Of a stretch of 31,913 nt of DNA, positions 1 to 9,182 are shown piece by piece. Both the position numbers and the translations under genes were made by a program. The notes below the pieces were generated by a model that saw only the letters and a list, made by a program, of their open reading frames with translations, was not told the origin of the DNA and ran no database searches. The stretch's first letter is position 1. Each line of letters opens with the position of its first letter. This stretch comes from JAISGQ01 sp045534445 (GTDB lineage: Bacteria > Bacillota > Clostridia > Oscillospirales > Acutalibacteraceae), in NCBI GenBank assembly GCA_045534445.1, contig JAZSJQ010000025.1, positions 1-31,913 on the forward strand, given 5' to 3'.

Positions 1-87
1 TGCTTTTGCGTGTACAAATGATGTAAGCGGGCGGAAATGTCCATAAAAATACTATAATATTTACATAATATTGCAGAGATTAAAGTG

Positions 88-116
88 TTGCAATTTATAG
101 GTAAAGTGGGTATAAT
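88..116 (+). promoter_or_regulatory. Promoter of the dcw cluster (mraZ)
   Basis: TTGCAA at 88-93 and a perfect TATAAT at 111-116 are separated by exactly 17 bases, a good sigma-A-type promoter. Transcription would start near 123, leaving a leader of about 130 bases before mraZ. A second TATAAT at 53-58 lacks a matching -35 element. Confidence 0.7.
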
Positions 117-127
117 AAACAGCGTAG

Positions 128-156
128 TGGTGTAAAATGGAGTGAATGACAAGTGG
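128..156 (+). promoter_or_regulatory. Possible MraZ boxes at the start of the leader
   Basis: TGG-led words occur at 107 (TGGG), 128 (TGGT), 138 (TGGA), 154 (TGGA), 181 (TGGA) and 201 (TGGA). The 128/138 pair has the 10-base period of known MraZ operators, which are TGGGN repeats with 5-base spacers. Only the 107 copy is a full TGGG, so this is a weak inference. Autorepression by MraZ is the established model in other bacteria. Confidence 0.25.
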
Positions 157-252
157 ATGTGCATTGCCGTAACAGTGAAATGGAGCGGCGTGTTCCAAAA
201 TGGAAGCGATTTTAACGGTTTTGAGGCGAATTTGAGAAAGGGGGTGCGCTAA

Positions 253-669
253 ATGCTTATCGGTGAGTATATACACAATGTTGACTCAAAGGGCAGGGTG
301 TTCATACCTGCAAAGTACCGTGCTGACTTGGGTTCCGAGTTTGTTGTCACAAGAAGAGCCAACGGAAGCATCAGAGCGCACACCTTAGCTAACTGGACGC
401 GTTATGTCAACGCGTTCAACGAAGCGAATGCCGAAGCCGATGATATAAAGAGAGCCATCTGCGCAGGCGCCATGTTCCTCGAGATGGATTCGCAGGGACG
501 AGTAATGCTTAATGAAGCGCTCAGAGCCCATGCCATGATAACCGACAAGGTGAAAATAGTTGGAATGCTTGATTGTGTCGAGTTCTGGAATCCTGAAAAA
601 TACGATCTTGACAATCCTGCACTTACACCGGAAAGAGAAAAGCAGATGCTTGCAAATCTGAATGTCTAA
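253..669 (+). CDS. mraZ: Transcriptional regulator MraZ
   Basis: This 138-residue protein is a close fit to MraZ, the DNA-binding regulator that opens dcw clusters. Two AbrB/SpoVT-like half-domains are visible, each with the D-S-x-G-R-V signature: DSKGRVFIPAKYR at residues 11-23 and DSQGRVMLNEALR at 79-91. The protein acts as a ring-shaped oligomer on TGGG repeats upstream of its own operon. The ATG at 253 is preceded by GAAAGGGGG at 235-243, a strong ribosome binding site. It is the first gene of the cluster, directly upstream of rsmH. The length matches the family and nothing is missing. Confidence 0.96.
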   Translation: MLIGEYIHNVDSKGRVFIPAKYRADLGSEFVVTRRANGSIRAHTLANWTRYVNAFNEANAEADDIKRAICAGAMFLEMDSQGRVMLNEALRAHAMITDKVKIVGMLDCVEFWNPEKYDLDNPALTPEREKQMLANLNV

Positions 670-684
670 ACGTTGGTTGATAAT

Positions 685-1626
685 ATGAGTGAAAATATAA
701 ATTTTTCTCACCGTCCTGTCCTCCTTGAGGAGACAATTGAAAATCTTGTTCATGATCCCCACGGAGTCTATGTTGACGGAACCGCAGGGGGCGGCGGACA
801 CAGTGCGGCAATACTTTCGCGGCTTTCCGAAAAGGGAAGGCTTGTGTGCGTGGATCAGGATCCCGATGCAATAGCGACGGTAACAAAGAGATTTGAAAAT
901 GATAAGCGCGTTAAGATAGTGCGCTCGAATTTTGAACATATAGCGGCAACTCTCAGCGAAGCAGGCTATGAGTCCTGCGACGGGGTCCTGATGGATATCG
1001 GAGTTTCATCCCATCAGCTTGACTGTGCCGAGCGCGGCTTCTCCTATCATAATGATGCGCCTTTGGATATGCGCATGAGTCAGAGCGGTCAGAGTGCCGC
1101 AGATCTTGTAGCCGAGCTTTCGTGGCAGAAGCTGGCGGAGATATTTACAAAGTACGGAGAGGAAAAATTCTCCGTAAAGATAGCAAAGAAAATATGCGAA
1201 GTGAGAGAAAATTCTCCTATTCTCACTACATTGCAGTTAGCAGACATAATAAGGGACGCAGTACCTGCCGCGGCACGACGTGACGGTCACCCTGCAAGAC
1301 GTGTTTTTCAGGCGCTGAGAATAGCAGTCAATGATGAGCTGGGCGTGCTTGAGAGAGGGATGGATTCAGCGTTTGAGCTGCTCAGAGAAAATGGAAGGCT
1401 TGCAATAATAACTTTCCATTCCCTTGAAGACAGAATAGTCAAGCGCCGTATGGCTGACTGGTGTAAGGGCTGTACCTGCCCGAGTGATTTTCCTGTCTGC
1501 GTGTGCGGAAATACACCTCGTGCAGAGCTTGTAACACGCAAGCCTGTCGCACCCTCGCAGGAAGAACTCAGTGAGAATCCCAGAAGCAGAAGCAGTAAAC
1601 TCAGAGTTTGTAAAAAATTAAAATAA
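685..1626 (+). CDS. rsmH: 16S rRNA (cytosine1402-N4)-methyltransferase RsmH
   Basis: RsmH (MraW) methylates N4 of C1402 in the decoding centre of 16S rRNA, using S-adenosylmethionine. The N-terminus reads FSHRPVLLEE, typical of the family. The SAM loop GTAGGGGHS lies at residues 32-40, followed by LMDIGVSSHQLD and the FSYHNDAPLDMRM block. Near the C-terminus are the TFHSLEDRIVKR block, a cysteine cluster and the SRSSKLRV ending. The ATG at 685 gives 313 residues, the family norm. An in-frame TTG at 673 is possible, but neither start has a clear Shine-Dalgarno, so coupling to mraZ (stop at 669) is likely. Confidence 0.96.
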   Translation: MSENINFSHRPVLLEETIENLVHDPHGVYVDGTAGGGGHSAAILSRLSEKGRLVCVDQDPDAIATVTKRFENDKRVKIVRSNFEHIAATLSEAGYESCDGVLMDIGVSSHQLDCAERGFSYHNDAPLDMRMSQSGQSAADLVAELSWQKLAEIFTKYGEEKFSVKIAKKICEVRENSPILTTLQLADIIRDAVPAAARRDGHPARRVFQALRIAVNDELGVLERGMDSAFELLRENGRLAIITFHSLEDRIVKRRMADWCKGCTCPSDFPVCVCGNTPRAELVTRKPVAPSQEELSENPRSRSSKLRVCKKLK

Positions 1627-1639
1627 ATGAGAATACATA

Positions 1640-1668
1640 TTGACATAATTAGTTTACCGTAATATAAT
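1640..1668 (+). promoter_or_regulatory. Consensus sigma-A promoter upstream of ftsL-like gene
   Basis: TTGACA at 1640-1645 and TATAAT at 1663-1668 are both perfect consensus hexamers with an ideal 17-base spacer, in the 114-base gap after rsmH. A second TTGACA at 1668-1673 overlaps the -10 and has no good partner. Confidence 0.85.
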
Positions 1669-1740
1669 TGACATAACTCCTCGAGATGAGGTTTAGGTCA
1701 ATTGTGGACGGGGAACGATTATGAAGGGAGATTTAAAGGA

Positions 1741-2280
1741 ATGCAGCATTCGAGAGAATACTATGTGAAGGGAACAATGGCTGAAGAGCTTGATTTTGCT
1801 CTGTTTGAAGTGGATGAGGCACGCGCGGAGCGAGACAGAAAGAGAAAAGAAGCAAACCGTCAGGAAAAAATGAAGAAAAACCGCGAAAAGCAGGCGGAAC
1901 AGGGAAGAAAAAAGAACCAGCCTCTTACAATTGTTGATAAGTACGGAAAATTCCAGGTGGCTCTTGTGCTGATCGCCGCTGTAATGTTCATTGCACTTCT
2001 GGGTCTGATGGTTGCAAATCAGCAGAAGATAAATGACATCAATCACGACATCAAGAACAAGACTGCCGAACTTACCGTGCTTGAGCAGGATTACGAGGTT
2101 ATGAAAATATCCTTTGAAAGCAAGATGAGTGATGCGGCTATCGAGCAGTATGCTATAAACGAGCTTGGTATGCAGCATCGTGAGAATAATCAGACTGAGT
2201 GGCTCAGCCTCAACAATAAAGATGTTTTTGAGGATTGCGGCTCGGGCAGATCATCCATCTTCTACTGGAAGAATCACTGA
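1741..2280 (+). CDS. ftsL: FtsL/DivIC-like septum formation initiator protein
   Basis: This 179-residue bitopic membrane protein holds the ftsL position between rsmH and the division PBP. It has a charged, lysine/arginine/glutamate-rich cytoplasmic region (about residues 1-70), one transmembrane segment (about 72-93) and a predicted extracytoplasmic coiled coil (about 94-130). The block IEQYAINELGMQ at 134-145 matches the end of FtsL/DivIC coiled coils. FtsL works with FtsQ/DivIB and the FtsW-PBP synthase to trigger septal wall synthesis. I chose the ATG at 1741, with GGGAG at 1726-1730; an in-frame TTG at 1702 is less likely. The cytoplasmic tail is longer than in classical FtsL. Assignment rests on position and architecture, since FtsL proteins diverge strongly. 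Confidence 0.8.
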   Translation: MQHSREYYVKGTMAEELDFALFEVDEARAERDRKRKEANRQEKMKKNREKQAEQGRKKNQPLTIVDKYGKFQVALVLIAAVMFIALLGLMVANQQKINDINHDIKNKTAELTVLEQDYEVMKISFESKMSDAAIEQYAINELGMQHRENNQTEWLSLNNKDVFEDCGSGRSSIFYWKNH

Positions 2281-2477
2281 TAACGAACGGTACATAATTG
2301 CGCACAATCGGCAGTATAAATACATAAAGGCGCTCCGTTCGGTCTGCATGAAAATATCGGACAATAGTGTACGGGCAGAGAGTCGAGATTGAATTCTTGG
2401 CTCTCATTTTGCATAAAAAGAGGAACAGATCATGCCGGAAACGAATAAATTCGGATGTTGGTGGAAAGGAAGAGATT

Positions 2478-5114
2478 ATGTCAGAGAGAGATAACGACAG
2501 GAGAAGGACGGCCTCCTGCACGCGCAGCAGATACGACAGGGAACCTGCGGGAAAAGGCGGTGCAAAGCGTACTACTGCAGCATCGGAAAGACCGAGGTCA
2601 AACGACTGGCGCGAAATGGCTGAAAAGCAGGAGCGTGAGGCACGCCGCCGCCGTGAGAGAAGCGAAGAGGAAGCAAGGGCAGAGCGTGAAGAAAGAAGCG
2701 GAGCGGTAAGAAGCGGCGGTATCAGTGGCGTGATAGAAGCATTTGACATATGGTATGACAATCTGGGCAAAAACTGGGGAAACAATATCCGCGTTATGCT
2801 CGGACTTAAAAAGAAAAGACACAAGAAGCCCGAGAAATATGCTGATTCTGCAATGCGCAAGAGAAATACCTCAGTGCTGCTTATCATGCTTGGGATTTTT
2901 GTGATTCTTTTCGGATATCTTGCGTTCTATCAGCTTATTGACAGAGAAAGATGGCAGCAGCTTGCAGTTGAGCAGCAGCTTCAGGACACAATGGTGACCG
3001 CAGGACGCGGAGCTATATACGATTCAAATATGCAGACTCTTGTGCAGAGCCGCACCGCATGGAAGGTGTGGATAAAGAAAGATTTACTGAAGGATGAGCA
3101 TAAGGATGCAGTCGTACAGATGCTCGCAGAGGTGCTGGGGCTTGAGGAAGATTACATATACGAAAGACTTTCCCTCAATTACTCAGACATTTCCCTTAAC
3201 GGAAAGGCAGACAAGACACAGAAGGATGCGATCGTTGCATTTACAACAGATGAAAAAGGCGAAGTGGTCATCCCCGGAATTTACATGATAGAGGATACCG
3301 AACGCTACTATTCAAGCTCCAACAGCAGTCTTGCCTCCACGGTCCTGGGATTTACCAACGATTCAAATGTCGGAGCTGCAGGTCTTGAACTCCAGTACAA
3401 CGACATTCTCAGCGGAGTGCCGGGACGTCAGATAGTGGCAATGGACGCAAAGTCTGATGCCGCCATGCCCTATGGCTACAAGAAGATGATAGATGCGCAG
3501 GAGGGAAGCAGTCTTGTGCTGACCATAGACCAGAATATTCAGAGCTGGCTCGAGGAAGCACTGAGACAGGCGGTAAGGGATAATGACGTAAGAAACCGCG
3601 CCTGCGGAATTATAATGAATGTCCACACGGGCGAAATTCTTGCAATGTCAACAATTCCCGATTACGACCCGACGGACTACAGAAAGATACAGGATGAACG
3701 TACAGCGGCAAAGATCGAAGCGATAAGTGATCCTAAAGAGAGAAATGCCGCGCTTTCAAAGGCTCAGAACGAGCAGTGGAAAAACAAGTGCATTTCAGAC
3801 ACCTATGAGCCAGGTTCGGTGTTCAAGCCCGTAACAATGGCAGCGGCGCTTGAAGAAGGTGCCGCAACACTGAATTCAAGCTTCTACTGTCGTGGATATT
3901 CCGTGGTCAACGGCAGAAAGATACGCTGTGCTTCCAGTTACGGACACGGCAGCGAAAGCCTTACCAAGGGCATGATGAACTCCTGCAACCCCGTATTCAT
4001 GGAGCTTGCGGGCAGGATAGGAGCGGAGAGCTTCTATAAATATTTCACCGCCTTCGGACTCACCGAAAAGACAGGTATAGATCTGCCCGGTGAGGCGAGC
4101 GGCATCATGCACAGTCTTGCTGTTCTCAAGAAGGAATCTGATACTCTTGCGGTATCCTCCTTCGGACAGAGCTTCAAGATAACTCCCATACAGATGATTA
4201 CCGCTATAGCGGCAGTATCCAACGGCGGATATCTTGTACAGCCCCATGTAGTAAGCCAGATACTTGACAGCGACGGAAATATCTCATGGCGTTTTGACGA
4301 TACTGTAAAGAGACAGGTAATTGCCGAAAGCACCTCCAAAAAGATAAATTCCATGCTTGAGCAGACGGTAAGCGGCGGTACTGCAAAGAACGGCTATATC
4401 GCAGGGTACCGTATCGGCGGAAAGACAGGTACATCAGAAAAGATCGAGGAGCAGGCAGAAACAGGCGTAAAATCCTATGTTGCCTCCTATTGTGCCATTG
4501 CACCCAGTGATGAGCCCGAAATAGTAATGCTGGTGCTTCTTGACGAACCCAACGGGGCGGCACACACAGGCGGTACCATTGCGGCTCCCGTATGCCGTAC
4601 CGTACTCAGCAATGTGCTTCCTTATCTCGGGATCGATACTATCTACAGCACGCAGGATGTTGAACGTCTCGACGTACAGTCACCCAACGCAACGGGACGC
4701 AGTATTGACGAGGCGAAATCCATGCTCAAGGACAAGGAACTCAAGAGTCGGGTAATAGGCTCGGGCGATGTTGTTATTGCGCAGATACCCAGAGAAGGAC
4801 AGAGCCTGCCCAAGGGCAGTACAGTGGTGCTTTATGCCCTCAGCGAGGAAGAGAGGCTTGAGGCGCTCGAAGGGGCAGAGGAAGGTACTTCCGAGCCCTG
4901 GCTGAAGATGACAAAGGTGCCCGATCTTACCGGAATGTCCCCCTCTCAGGCAAATAAGGCGGTAACGAACGCCAATCTCAATATCCGATATGCAGGTACA
5001 GGCTACAACAGCACCGCAGGTCTGGTCGTGGGTCAATCCATTCAGGAAGGCGAGAGAGTTGCACAGGGTACGGTCATAACCGTTGAGTTTATCGAGGGCG
5101 GTCTGTACGATTGA
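2478..5114 (+). CDS. ftsI: Class B penicillin-binding protein with PASTA domains (FtsI/SpoVD/PBP2x type)
   Basis: This 878-residue septal transpeptidase crosslinks peptidoglycan with its SEDS partner FtsW. The order is: a 130-residue cytoplasmic tail rich in Arg and Glu, one transmembrane helix (131-153), the PBP dimerisation domain, the transpeptidase domain and two C-terminal PASTA repeats. The catalytic motifs are intact: SVFK with nucleophile Ser447 and Lys450, SCN at 502-504, and KTG at 649-651 within GGKTGTS. The ATG at 2478 follows AAAGGAAGAG at 2465-2474; an in-frame GTG at 2367 would add 37 poorly supported residues. The 197-base gap before it holds only a weak promoter candidate (TTGAAT 2389-2394, CATAAA 2412-2417). 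PASTA repeats favour the SpoVD/PBP2x subtype, but only one such gene is here, so it is probably the vegetative division PBP. Confidence 0.93.
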   Translation: MSERDNDRRRTASCTRSRYDREPAGKGGAKRTTAASERPRSNDWREMAEKQEREARRRRERSEEEARAEREERSGAVRSGGISGVIEAFDIWYDNLGKNWGNNIRVMLGLKKKRHKKPEKYADSAMRKRNTSVLLIMLGIFVILFGYLAFYQLIDRERWQQLAVEQQLQDTMVTAGRGAIYDSNMQTLVQSRTAWKVWIKKDLLKDEHKDAVVQMLAEVLGLEEDYIYERLSLNYSDISLNGKADKTQKDAIVAFTTDEKGEVVIPGIYMIEDTERYYSSSNSSLASTVLGFTNDSNVGAAGLELQYNDILSGVPGRQIVAMDAKSDAAMPYGYKKMIDAQEGSSLVLTIDQNIQSWLEEALRQAVRDNDVRNRACGIIMNVHTGEILAMSTIPDYDPTDYRKIQDERTAAKIEAISDPKERNAALSKAQNEQWKNKCISDTYEPGSVFKPVTMAAALEEGAATLNSSFYCRGYSVVNGRKIRCASSYGHGSESLTKGMMNSCNPVFMELAGRIGAESFYKYFTAFGLTEKTGIDLPGEASGIMHSLAVLKKESDTLAVSSFGQSFKITPIQMITAIAAVSNGGYLVQPHVVSQILDSDGNISWRFDDTVKRQVIAESTSKKINSMLEQTVSGGTAKNGYIAGYRIGGKTGTSEKIEEQAETGVKSYVASYCAIAPSDEPEIVMLVLLDEPNGAAHTGGTIAAPVCRTVLSNVLPYLGIDTIYSTQDVERLDVQSPNATGRSIDEAKSMLKDKELKSRVIGSGDVVIAQIPREGQSLPKGSTVVLYALSEEERLEALEGAEEGTSEPWLKMTKVPDLTGMSPSQANKAVTNANLNIRYAGTGYNSTAGLVVGQSIQEGERVAQGTVITVEFIEGGLYD

Positions 5115-5145
5115 TGCGGAAATCAACTAAATGTGCTGATTTTCC

Positions 5146-5174
5146 TTGCGTTTCCAAACAATATATAGTATAAT
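5146..5174 (+). promoter_or_regulatory. Promoter upstream of murE
   Basis: TTGCGT at 5146-5151 and a perfect TATAAT at 5169-5174 with a 17-base spacer lie in the 135-base gap between the PBP gene and murE. The start site would be near 5181, leaving a leader of about 70 bases. Confidence 0.7.
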
Positions 5175-5249
5175 TCTTCTGTTAGGCGGCTTTGTCTCTG
5201 CCGTGGGTATGAGCAAAGTCAATATACCTCAGAAAGCAGTGAAAGAAAA

Positions 5250-6710
5250 ATGCTTTTATATAACCTTCTTGCAGGTCTTAGCTGTGACACAAAGCTTGAC
5301 CTTAAAAACATTGAGATCACAGGGATTACATCGGATTCAAGAAAAGTAACTCCGGGCTGTATGTTCGTGTGCATAAAGGGTATGCGTTCCGACGGTCACG
5401 ATTTTGCAAAGGCGGCAGCCGAAGCAGGTGCGGCGGCAATACTCTGCGAAAAGGAGCTTGGACTTCCTCAGCAGATATGGGTGCGCGATACTCTCGGTGC
5501 ATTTGCGGCAATAAGTGAAAACTGGTTCGGCAATCCTCTTGCAAAGCTGAGACTTGTAGGTGTTACAGGCACCAACGGAAAGACCTCCACTACCTATATT
5601 CTCAAAAATCTCCTTGAGAAGTGCGGCTACAAGGTCGGTCTCATCGGAACCATCTGCAACATGATAGGCGACGAGGTGCTTCCTACCGAATACACCACCC
5701 CTGCAACCTTCGAGCTTCACGAGATATTCGGTAAGATGAGAGACGCAAAGTGCGATTTCTGTCTCATGGAGGTGTCCTCTCAGGCGCTCGATCAGGGCAG
5801 AGTTGACGGACTCAGGTTTGAAACAAGCTGCTTTACAAATCTTACCCAGGATCATCTTGATGTCCACGGTACAATGGAGAGATATTTTGCCATCAAGTGC
5901 CGTATATTCAACATGAGCCGCTCAACATCCATCAATATGGACGATGAGTGGTGCAAAAAAATAAAGCTTCCCGACACTGTGAGAGGCATCAAATACGGTG
6001 TTGAAAATCCCGATGCCGAATGCAGAGCATCAAATGTTGAATACCGTGCAGACGGAGTCAGCTTTGATGTTTCCTTCAAGGGCATGAGCGGTAAGGCGAG
6101 CATTCCCATTCCGGGCGAGTTTTCTGTTCATAATGCCCTTTCCGCATTCTGCTGTGCCCTTAATGTGGGAGTTCCCTTCCATGTGGCGCTTGAGGCTCTT
6201 TCCACCTGCCACGGCGTAAAGGGCAGGGCAGAGGTTTATCCCACCGACAAGTCCTACACCGTAATTATCGACTATGCACACGCTCCCGACGGAGTTGCAA
6301 ATATACTCTCCGCAATGCGTGCAGTCATGAAGAAAGAGGGCAGGCTGGTGATTCTTATCGGCTGCGGCGGCGACAGAGACCCTCTCAAGAGACCTATAAT
6401 GGGCGAGACAGCGTCCCGTCTTGCTGACTTTGTAATAGTGACCTCCGATAACCCCAGAACCGAAGAGCCCATGAGCATAATCGAGCAGATAATCCCCGGC
6501 GTGAAGGAGCATGACACACCTTATGTAGTCATAGAAAACCGCCGCGAGGCTATCGAGTATGCAGTAAGAAACGCTCAGGAAAATGACGTTATCGTTCTTG
6601 CAGGCAAGGGACATGAGGATTATCAGATAATCGGAAAGACAAAGCATCACTTCGATGAGCGCGAGGTTCTTGCCGAGGTATTTGCAAAGCTCGAATCGGA
6701 GGGAAACTGA
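5250..6710 (+). CDS. murE: UDP-MurNAc-tripeptide synthetase MurE, meso-DAP type
   Basis: MurE is the cytoplasmic ATP-dependent ligase that adds the third amino acid to UDP-MurNAc-L-Ala-D-Glu. All three Mur-ligase domains are present in 486 residues. The ATP P-loop GTNGKTS is at 107-113, and the carbamylated-lysine and histidine regions follow (EVSSQAL, TNLTQDHLDVHG). The substrate-specificity motif reads DNPR at 400-403, which in characterised enzymes selects meso-diaminopimelate rather than lysine. The C-terminal GKGHEDYQ is also typical. The ATG at 5250 has only a weak purine-rich ribosome binding site. The gene is followed one base later by murF. Confidence 0.96.
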   Translation: MLLYNLLAGLSCDTKLDLKNIEITGITSDSRKVTPGCMFVCIKGMRSDGHDFAKAAAEAGAAAILCEKELGLPQQIWVRDTLGAFAAISENWFGNPLAKLRLVGVTGTNGKTSTTYILKNLLEKCGYKVGLIGTICNMIGDEVLPTEYTTPATFELHEIFGKMRDAKCDFCLMEVSSQALDQGRVDGLRFETSCFTNLTQDHLDVHGTMERYFAIKCRIFNMSRSTSINMDDEWCKKIKLPDTVRGIKYGVENPDAECRASNVEYRADGVSFDVSFKGMSGKASIPIPGEFSVHNALSAFCCALNVGVPFHVALEALSTCHGVKGRAEVYPTDKSYTVIIDYAHAPDGVANILSAMRAVMKKEGRLVILIGCGGDRDPLKRPIMGETASRLADFVIVTSDNPRTEEPMSIIEQIIPGVKEHDTPYVVIENRREAIEYAVRNAQENDVIVLAGKGHEDYQIIGKTKHHFDEREVLAEVFAKLESEGN

Positions 6711-6711
6711 A

Positions 6712-8076
6712 ATGATGCTGATGACCGCAAGTGAGACCGCCAAGGCAACGGGCGGCACATATACAGACGAGGCACAGTATACGAGTGTGACCATCGACAG
6801 CCGAACCGTAAAAGAAGGCTGTCTTTACATAGCAATAAAGGGCGACCGTTTTGACGGACATGATTTCGCAAAGCAGGCATCCGAAAGCGGAGCTGCCTGC
6901 GTGATGCTCAGCCATGAGGTCGAGGGAATTTCCTGCCCCGTAATAATGGTAGAGGACACAAGACGTGCGCTCATCGACCTTGCCGCATATTACAGAGCAA
7001 AAAAGGATATCCCCGTTGTGGGACTTACCGGCTCTGTGGGTAAGACCACCACAAAGGAAATGGTTGCCGCAGTGCTTCGCAGAAAATTTGAAGTACTGGC
7101 AACCCTCGGAAACCTGAATAACGATATAGGACTTCCCCGTATGTGCCTTCAGCTTGAGGAAAAGCACACAGCGGCAGTTCTTGAAATGGGCATGAACAAT
7201 CTCGGTGAGATATCACTTCTCACAAAGATCGCCCGTCCGACTATCGGACTAATCACCAATATCGGCGTAGCTCACATTGAGAATCTTAAAAGCCGTGAGG
7301 GTATCCTTCAGGCAAAGCTTGAAATACTCGACGGCATGGAAAAGGATGCACCGCTGCTCCTTAATGCCGATGATGATATGCTTATGAGCGCAAAGGACAG
7401 AATTGAAAATCCTGTTATTACCTACGGTATCGACAATGCCGCAGATTGCATGGCAAAAAATATAGTCCAGATGGACGACGGCATGGAGTTTTCACTCTGC
7501 TGGAAGGGCGAGTTTGTGCCTGTAAGGATCCCTGCAGTGGGCAGACACAATGTCTATAATGCCCTTGCCGCCTATGCGGTGGGCAGAACGCTTGGTCTCA
7601 CAAGCGAGCAGTGCACGGCAGGACTTGAGGACTATGTACCTTCAGGCATGAGGCAGAAGATAGTACACAGAGGCGGTATAACCATGATAGAGGACTGCTA
7701 CAACGCAAGCCCCGATTCCATCAAAGCTTCCATGAGCGTGCTGACCTCCCTCAAATGTACAGGCAGGCGCATTGCAGTGCTTGGCGAGATGATGGAGCTC
7801 GGCTCCTATGGTCCCGAGGGGCATTCTCAGTGCGGCGAATGGGCAGATAAATGCGGTGTTGATATGCTGTGGGCAGTGGGTGGCGACAATGCCGCCTGCT
7901 ACATAAAGGGAGCTTCAAAGCTCAGCAAGGAAGGCAATACCCGTCTCTTTGCTGACAAGGAATCCCTTGCCGCGGCACTTGCTGAGACCATAGAAGAGGG
8001 CGATGCAGTGCTTTTCAAGGCAAGCCGCAGCGTGCAGCTCGAGCAGGTAATAGAAAAGCTCAACGAAGCTCTCTGA
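6712..8076 (+). CDS. murF: UDP-MurNAc-tripeptide:D-Ala-D-Ala ligase MurF
   Basis: MurF attaches the D-Ala-D-Ala dipeptide, finishing the cytoplasmic UDP-MurNAc-pentapeptide. The P-loop TGSVGKTT is at 106-113, followed by NLNNDIGLP and the block EMGMNNLGEI, both family hallmarks. The C-terminal domain contains DCYNASPDS and AVLGEMMELG. The start is the ATG at 6712, eight bases after GGAGGG (6698-6703) inside the end of murE. Longer in-frame starts overlap murE and are not credible. At 454 residues the length is normal. The tight spacing means murE and murF are co-transcribed and probably translationally coupled. Confidence 0.96.
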   Translation: MMLMTASETAKATGGTYTDEAQYTSVTIDSRTVKEGCLYIAIKGDRFDGHDFAKQASESGAACVMLSHEVEGISCPVIMVEDTRRALIDLAAYYRAKKDIPVVGLTGSVGKTTTKEMVAAVLRRKFEVLATLGNLNNDIGLPRMCLQLEEKHTAAVLEMGMNNLGEISLLTKIARPTIGLITNIGVAHIENLKSREGILQAKLEILDGMEKDAPLLLNADDDMLMSAKDRIENPVITYGIDNAADCMAKNIVQMDDGMEFSLCWKGEFVPVRIPAVGRHNVYNALAAYAVGRTLGLTSEQCTAGLEDYVPSGMRQKIVHRGGITMIEDCYNASPDSIKASMSVLTSLKCTGRRIAVLGEMMELGSYGPEGHSQCGEWADKCGVDMLWAVGGDNAACYIKGASKLSKEGNTRLFADKESLAAALAETIEEGDAVLFKASRSVQLEQVIEKLNEAL

Positions 8077-8125
8077 AAAAAGAGAGTAAAATATACGGCG
8101 AATATGATTTAAGGACGGGTAAAAT

Positions 8126-9148
8126 ATGTCAGTAAACAGTGCATATGCAATAATGAGCATTCTCGCGGCAGGAGTCGCATTCGGAGTATCGGCGGTACTG
8201 GGAAAATTTCTCATTCCGTGGCTTACGAAGCTTAAGTTCGGTCAGACTATCAAGGAAATAGGTCCCACATGGCATCAGAAGAAGCAGGGTACACCCACCA
8301 TGGGCGGTATAATGTTTATAGGCGGCATCACTCTTGCGATAGTTGCCGCGATTCCCGGTTTCCTTGCCATGGCAAAGGGCTATGAGATGACAGCGATAGA
8401 GAGCGTGAAGCTCTGGGCAGGTCTCGGACTTGCGCTTGTCTGCGGTGTCATGGGCTTCCTTGATGACTACACAGGAATCGTCAAGAAGGAAAACACAGGT
8501 CTTACCGTCAAGCAGAAGTTTGCTTTTCAGTTTGGTGCGGCAGGACTGTATCTCGGCATCATCGCAATTGCCGAAAAGGGTGCAGGCAAGACCTATATTC
8601 CCTTTGTGGGCGATGTAGAGCTTGGTATCTGGTTCTATCTTATTGCTCTTATTCTCATCGTCGGCTTTATAAATGCGGTAAATCTCACCGACGGTATTGA
8701 CGGACTCTGCGGTTCAGTTACCTTCTTTGCGGAGATATGCTTTATGATAATCGCCGCACTTCACGGCTTCTTCCATGTGGGGATCGTTGCAGCAGCAGTC
8801 GCAGGCGGCTGTCTCGGCTTCCTTGTATGGAACTTCCATCCCGCAAAGGTATTTATGGGCGATACAGGCTCACTCTTCCTGGGCGGCATCTTCTGCGCAA
8901 CTGCATTTGCCTGCGATATGCCTATATTCATTCCGCTGGTAGGTATCATCTATCTCTGCGAAACAGGCTCTGTAATGCTTCAGACAACCTATTTCAAGCT
9001 GACCCACGGCAAGAGAATATTCAAAATGACCCCGATACATCACAGCTTTGAGATGAGCGGCTGGTCAGAAGTCAAGATAGTAACGGTATTCAGCATAGTG
9101 ACTGTCGTATGCGGCGGCATTGCCTGCCTGCTGACTGTACTGGGCTGA
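8126..9148 (+). CDS. mraY: Phospho-MurNAc-pentapeptide translocase MraY
   Basis: MraY transfers phospho-MurNAc-pentapeptide to undecaprenyl phosphate, making lipid I at the inner face of the membrane. The 340-residue polytopic protein shows the catalytic signatures: WHQKKQGTPTMGG, the aspartate pair in LDDYTG, NLTDGIDGL, and FMGDTGSLFLGG. The usual HHH triplet near the C-terminus reads IHHSFE here, so the third histidine is a serine. The ATG at 8126 follows AAGGACGGG at 8111-8119. A 49-base gap separates it from murF, with no terminator. The gene normally next in order, murD, is absent and ftsW follows directly. Confidence 0.96.
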   Translation: MSVNSAYAIMSILAAGVAFGVSAVLGKFLIPWLTKLKFGQTIKEIGPTWHQKKQGTPTMGGIMFIGGITLAIVAAIPGFLAMAKGYEMTAIESVKLWAGLGLALVCGVMGFLDDYTGIVKKENTGLTVKQKFAFQFGAAGLYLGIIAIAEKGAGKTYIPFVGDVELGIWFYLIALILIVGFINAVNLTDGIDGLCGSVTFFAEICFMIIAALHGFFHVGIVAAAVAGGCLGFLVWNFHPAKVFMGDTGSLFLGGIFCATAFACDMPIFIPLVGIIYLCETGSVMLQTTYFKLTHGKRIFKMTPIHHSFEMSGWSEVKIVTVFSIVTVVCGGIACLLTVLG

Positions 9149-9182
9149 TAAATGGTTTTGTGATTTAGGAAAGGGGACGGCT

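Noticed and set aside
385..939. 184-codon reading frame antisense to mraZ and rsmH
   Set aside because: It overlaps two certain genes on the other strand, has no ribosome binding site and a composition typical of shadow frames.
5118..5145. Possible terminator after the PBP gene (GGAAATCA / TGATTTTCC)
   Set aside because: The stem is short with a bulge, and no clean U-tract follows; the murE promoter begins at once.
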